Source: Archilochus colubris
Lineage: Eukaryota > Chordata > Aves > Apodiformes > Trochilidae
Length of the DNA stretch: 64,000 bases
Assembly (NCBI GenBank): GCA_023079485.1
Contig: CM041083.1
Coordinates: 103,431,054 to 103,495,053, forward strand
Reading direction: 5' to 3'
The notes under the pieces are model-generated. The model saw nothing but the letters and a program-made list of their open reading frames with translations, ran no database searches and was not told the DNA's origin. The position numbers and the translations under genes are program-made. How positions within the stretch are numbered: the stretch's first letter is position 1; each line of letters begins with the position of its first letter. This document shows positions 61,103 to 64,000 of this stretch, piece by piece.

Positions 61103-62903
61103 GTCCTGGGTTTCTTTTTTTCCCCAGAATTTTCAGGCCAGTGAGTGTTCTCTTTTTAAAGTACCATAAGGTAGGGGAAAAAAGCATTTTTCACCAAAGC
61201 CTTTATTCTTAGAACATGAATGTTTTAACTAAGAGCTATAAAATCCCTCAAATTTTTAGAAAAAAATGTTTTTTTTTTTCTGTAAGTGGATTTTGTGACA
61301 TACATCAATAAGCTTGTCAGTTATAAAACAAGAGAGTCATGCATAAATTCATGCACCGAATTCAATGTGTCTTGGGTCTTTTACATCCACTGAAAGCTTA
61401 AATGCAATTTAGAAAGTCTGCCAAGAAGAATTCTGGATGTTATCTTGCAAGTGGACTTTCTATTACTCCTGATTAGGCTTATTCCATGTACTCCTCCCGA
61501 GACCCCTTACAATATGTGAAGAGACGAGTTCTCCTAGTAGAAGGCAAATAAGCCTTCTTAAGATTTTTTTTTATTTGGTGTATCAATTTTTTTTCTCTTT
61601 CCTTTTTTACTTTGCATCATACATTTTCAACTCACCATCACACACTGTCAACTCCTCATCCTACCTTCTTTGTACTGCTTGCATTCTAAAGTCTCTTTGT
61701 TAGAAAACTTATTTTTAAGTCAAGTTCCCTCTTTTATAATGAAAAATTTTAAGTGAGAGAACTGATATTATACTGAAGACAAAAAATATTAAAGAGAAAA
61801 AAGATTTGTTGGAATACAGCAGAAGAGATTAAAATACTGGCTTGCTGTTTGTAAAATGGTACTTAATTTTCAATTTATTCTTGTCACTTCCAGAGTCTAT
61901 CTAAATAAATCTGTCTTAAATTTGTTAGTAAAGCAGGGGAAAAGGATAGAAGGATAAACTATGGATGATCTTGCAAAGAACTAGAAGTACGAAAGGAATT
62001 CTATATCTAGTTTTGGAAAGTTGTTTTGAGTAAATCTGGAAACAACAACAAAATCCATTTCTCTCTCTCTATTTTTTTTCCTATTCTATTTCTATTCTAA
62101 ATCAAAAGTAGAATTTGGGGTGTTTTCCAAATCAGTTCTTAAATATGTGGATTATTTTCCAAATTTGCAGTGGCTGATTGCCCACTTTTCCAGTGCAGAA
62201 TATGCTAATCTGTTTTTGACACAGAGATAATTGAAAACCTTAGTTCTTTGCAGAATCAAACTTAGCAAAATATGAGGTAATTTTCCTTCATTTAAAAAAT
62301 GCTTTTTAACGTTTTAACTTATTAAGTATTGACAATAAATAACATCTTTCAAATCAACAAGACAAACAATCAAGTCTTACTGAAGATACAGTATAGAATA
62401 ATCTTTAAGTAGAATGTTTAGGCAGACAGAATTTCATAATTCTTACCTTGTAAGAACTCAAAATTACATTTATAACTGGGCGTTTGTTTTCCTTTAAATG
62501 CTAATTTAATTTTACTTCTGCAGTATCTGTTTAAACAAATTTCAGGAGTAGATTTCATCACTAAATAAATTCTCAAGTTAATTAAGATACCTTTCATAGA
62601 ACCCAGTCTGTAGCTGCTCATAATTTGCCTGTCTACTGACACTAAAAACACTGCAGGAAGTTTTTCTATAAAGACAGCATCAACTTCTTTTCAGAACGTT
62701 TTATGTAGTCCACTCTCACATAGAATAACAAAAGCTCTGCATGGATAGCTTTTACTTTTAAGCTTACATATATGTACATGGCTCTTTCCCAACTATTTTT
62801 ACAAAAAGAAAAAAAAAAACAAAAAACCTCTAAGTATTGTTACTAATTAAGATGTAGAAATAGAAATAAAATCTTGATGAGCAAGGGTGAGTCATGATAA
62901 TAA

Positions 62904-63748
62904 TGTTTTATAGGATGACAACTGTAAATATGTAGATGTTCAATTACATTTGGATTTATTTGTCACCATTTACTTTGTAGGGCTTGAAGTGCTGAATTGG
63001 ATTTTGCCTTACAGCCATGGTGAGGCAGCTTGTTCCCTACAGCCCATAGAGACTTTCAGTGGAACATATCTTCAATTGAAGCCTGTGGCGAGTACCCCAT
63101 GCCAGAACAGATGGATTCACATGAAGGAGGATGAGAATTTGTGGAAAGCATGCACTGGAGATGACTTTTGGTAAGACCTGTGGACCCATGGAGAGAAGCC
63201 CACACTGGAGCAGGTTTTCTGGCAGCTTTGTGACCCCATAAGGGACCCAGGATGCAGCAGTTCATAAAGAATTGTATCCCATGAGAAAGACATATTGCAG
63301 AAGTTCATAAAGGAATGTCTCCTGTGTGAGGGACACCTAGCTGGAGCAGGGGAAGAATGTGAGGAGTTCTCCTACAGAGGAGGAAGAAGTGGCAGAGACA
63401 ATGTGTGATAAATTTATAGCAACCTACAGTCCTCATCCCCCTGCACTGCTGTGGGGGAGGAGGTAGAAAAACTCAAAAGTGAAATTGAGCCCAGGAAAAA
63501 GAGATAGGTGAAGGAAGGTATTTTAAGGTTTTGTTTTATTTCTTATTATCCTACTCTGATTTGATTGGTAATAAACTAATTTTCCCCATCTGAGTCTCTT
63601 TTGCCTGCAATGGTAAATGGTGAGTCGTCACTCCTTGTCCTTATCTAGACCCATAAGCCTTTTGTTCTATTTTGTCTCCCCTGTCCATCTGAGGAGGTGA
63701 GTGACAGAGCAGCTTTGGTGGTCGCCTGGTATCCAGCCTGGGTCTACA
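62904..63748 (+). mobile_element. LTR of avian ERVL-like type, plus strand
   Basis: From about 63000 the sequence follows a familiar avian LTR: CCCATGGAGAGAAGCCCACACTGGAGCAGG-type units, GGAAGAATGTGAGGAGTTC, GAGGAAGAAGTGGCAGAGAC, a polyadenylation signal AATAAA at 63570-63575, the U5 phrase CTTATCTAGACCCATAAGCC, and the terminus CCAGCCTGGGTCTACA at 63748. The 5' end at 62904 (TGTTTTATAGG) is provisional. It is chosen because it resembles the outer end of the minus-strand LTR at 47720-48210 and because the flanks (AATAA before, ATAAT after) nearly match. Open frames within (for example 62950-63174) are not genes. It appears to be a solo LTR, since no internal sequence lies on either side. Confidence 0.7.
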
Positions 63749-64000
63749 ATAATCTACAAGTAAATCTGGTGAGCTTGAAGTAAAATCAATTTATAAAAGG
63801 GTTCCCATAATCAGTTTTGTGGGGGGTTTTTTGTTTTTTTTTTTCTTTTTCCATTTTTTCTTTTTAACCCACATACTACCTTAAAATATAGAGCCTGTTC
63901 AGCATTAAACACTAACATCTGAGCTATCTGATTCTATCTTAATTTCTATATAACTTCTTCACATTCTACAATTAGGTTGAAATGAATCCACAGAATAAGC
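63749..64000. other. AT-rich end of window
   Basis: Non-coding, with a G/T-rich homopolymer tract at about 63818-63850. Nothing else is recognised. Confidence 0.6.

Larger units (their letters stand above)
57871..62903. other. AT-rich non-coding stretch
   Basis: No gene is visible across about 5 kb. It contains an (AAAAC)n repeat at 58859-58881, a possible U6 remnant at 59615-59660 and a (TTTTA)n repeat at 61079-61102. The slightly GC-richer patch 58610-58860 is unassigned. Confidence 0.6.

Noticed and set aside
1..64000. CRISPR arrays, bacterial operons, rRNA or tRNA genes
   Set aside because: No spaced direct repeats, no ribosome-binding-site/operon structure, and no tRNA A/B box pair with a foldable cloverleaf were seen. 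The repeat content shows a bird nuclear genome.

Overview
This is an AT-rich vertebrate nuclear window, almost certainly from a bird. The clearest evidence is at least a dozen copies or fragments of CR1 non-LTR retrotransposons. Several keep the characteristic 3' ends (ATTCTATGATTCT-like on the sense strand, AGAATCATAGAAT-like on the antisense strand) and recognisable avian CR1 reverse-transcriptase peptides. The window also holds several solo LTRs of avian ERVL-like type with 5-bp target-site duplications. I cannot name the species. No intact protein-coding gene is visible: the open reading frames are either pieces of CR1 or LTR sequence, translations of A/C-rich low-complexity DNA, or of a length expected by chance in AT-rich DNA. 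The window reads as a gene desert or the interior of a very long intron.

Layout. 1-2.08 kb: AT-rich unique DNA with a G-run/GA microsatellite. 2.08-3.34 kb: a probable old minus-strand LTR split by a younger plus-strand solo LTR (2206-2908, TSD CGAAC). 5.0-5.64 kb: GC-richer LTR-derived block. 10.8-11.5 kb: unassigned GC-richer block with an LTR-like promoter/poly(A) arrangement. 13.3, 18.0-18.5 and 20.5-21.0 kb: decayed plus-strand CR1 pieces, followed by a solo LTR at 21110-21758 (TSD ATATG). 24.7-25.4 kb: minus-strand CR1. 29.2-29.9 kb: a CR1 scrap, an A/C-rich tract and one candidate minus-strand exon with a consensus splice donor. 33.7-34.7 kb: minus-strand CR1. 36.0-36.3 kb: decayed plus-strand CR1. 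39.8-42.15 kb: the best-preserved CR1 sequence, with a nearby short duplication. 44.2-44.7 kb: unassigned GC-richer block. 47.7-51.4 kb: a dense transposon cluster (minus-strand LTR, minus-strand CR1, minus-strand solo LTR 48757-49605 with TSD AGTAC, then two head-to-tail plus-strand CR1s). 53.3 and 57.5-57.9 kb: minus-strand CR1 pieces. About 62.9-63.75 kb: a plus-strand LTR. The rest is AT-rich DNA with simple repeats.

Nothing here works as a gene system. The main interest is transposon archaeology: three solo LTRs whose boundaries are fixed by perfect 5-bp duplications, a probable nested LTR, and two CR1 copies in inverted orientation about 16 kb apart. Those two share a substitution in the reverse-transcriptase active site, which suggests mobilisation in trans. 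The one non-repeat coding candidate is the 153-bp exon-like segment at 29754-29906 on the minus strand. I saw no evidence for a novel biological system.
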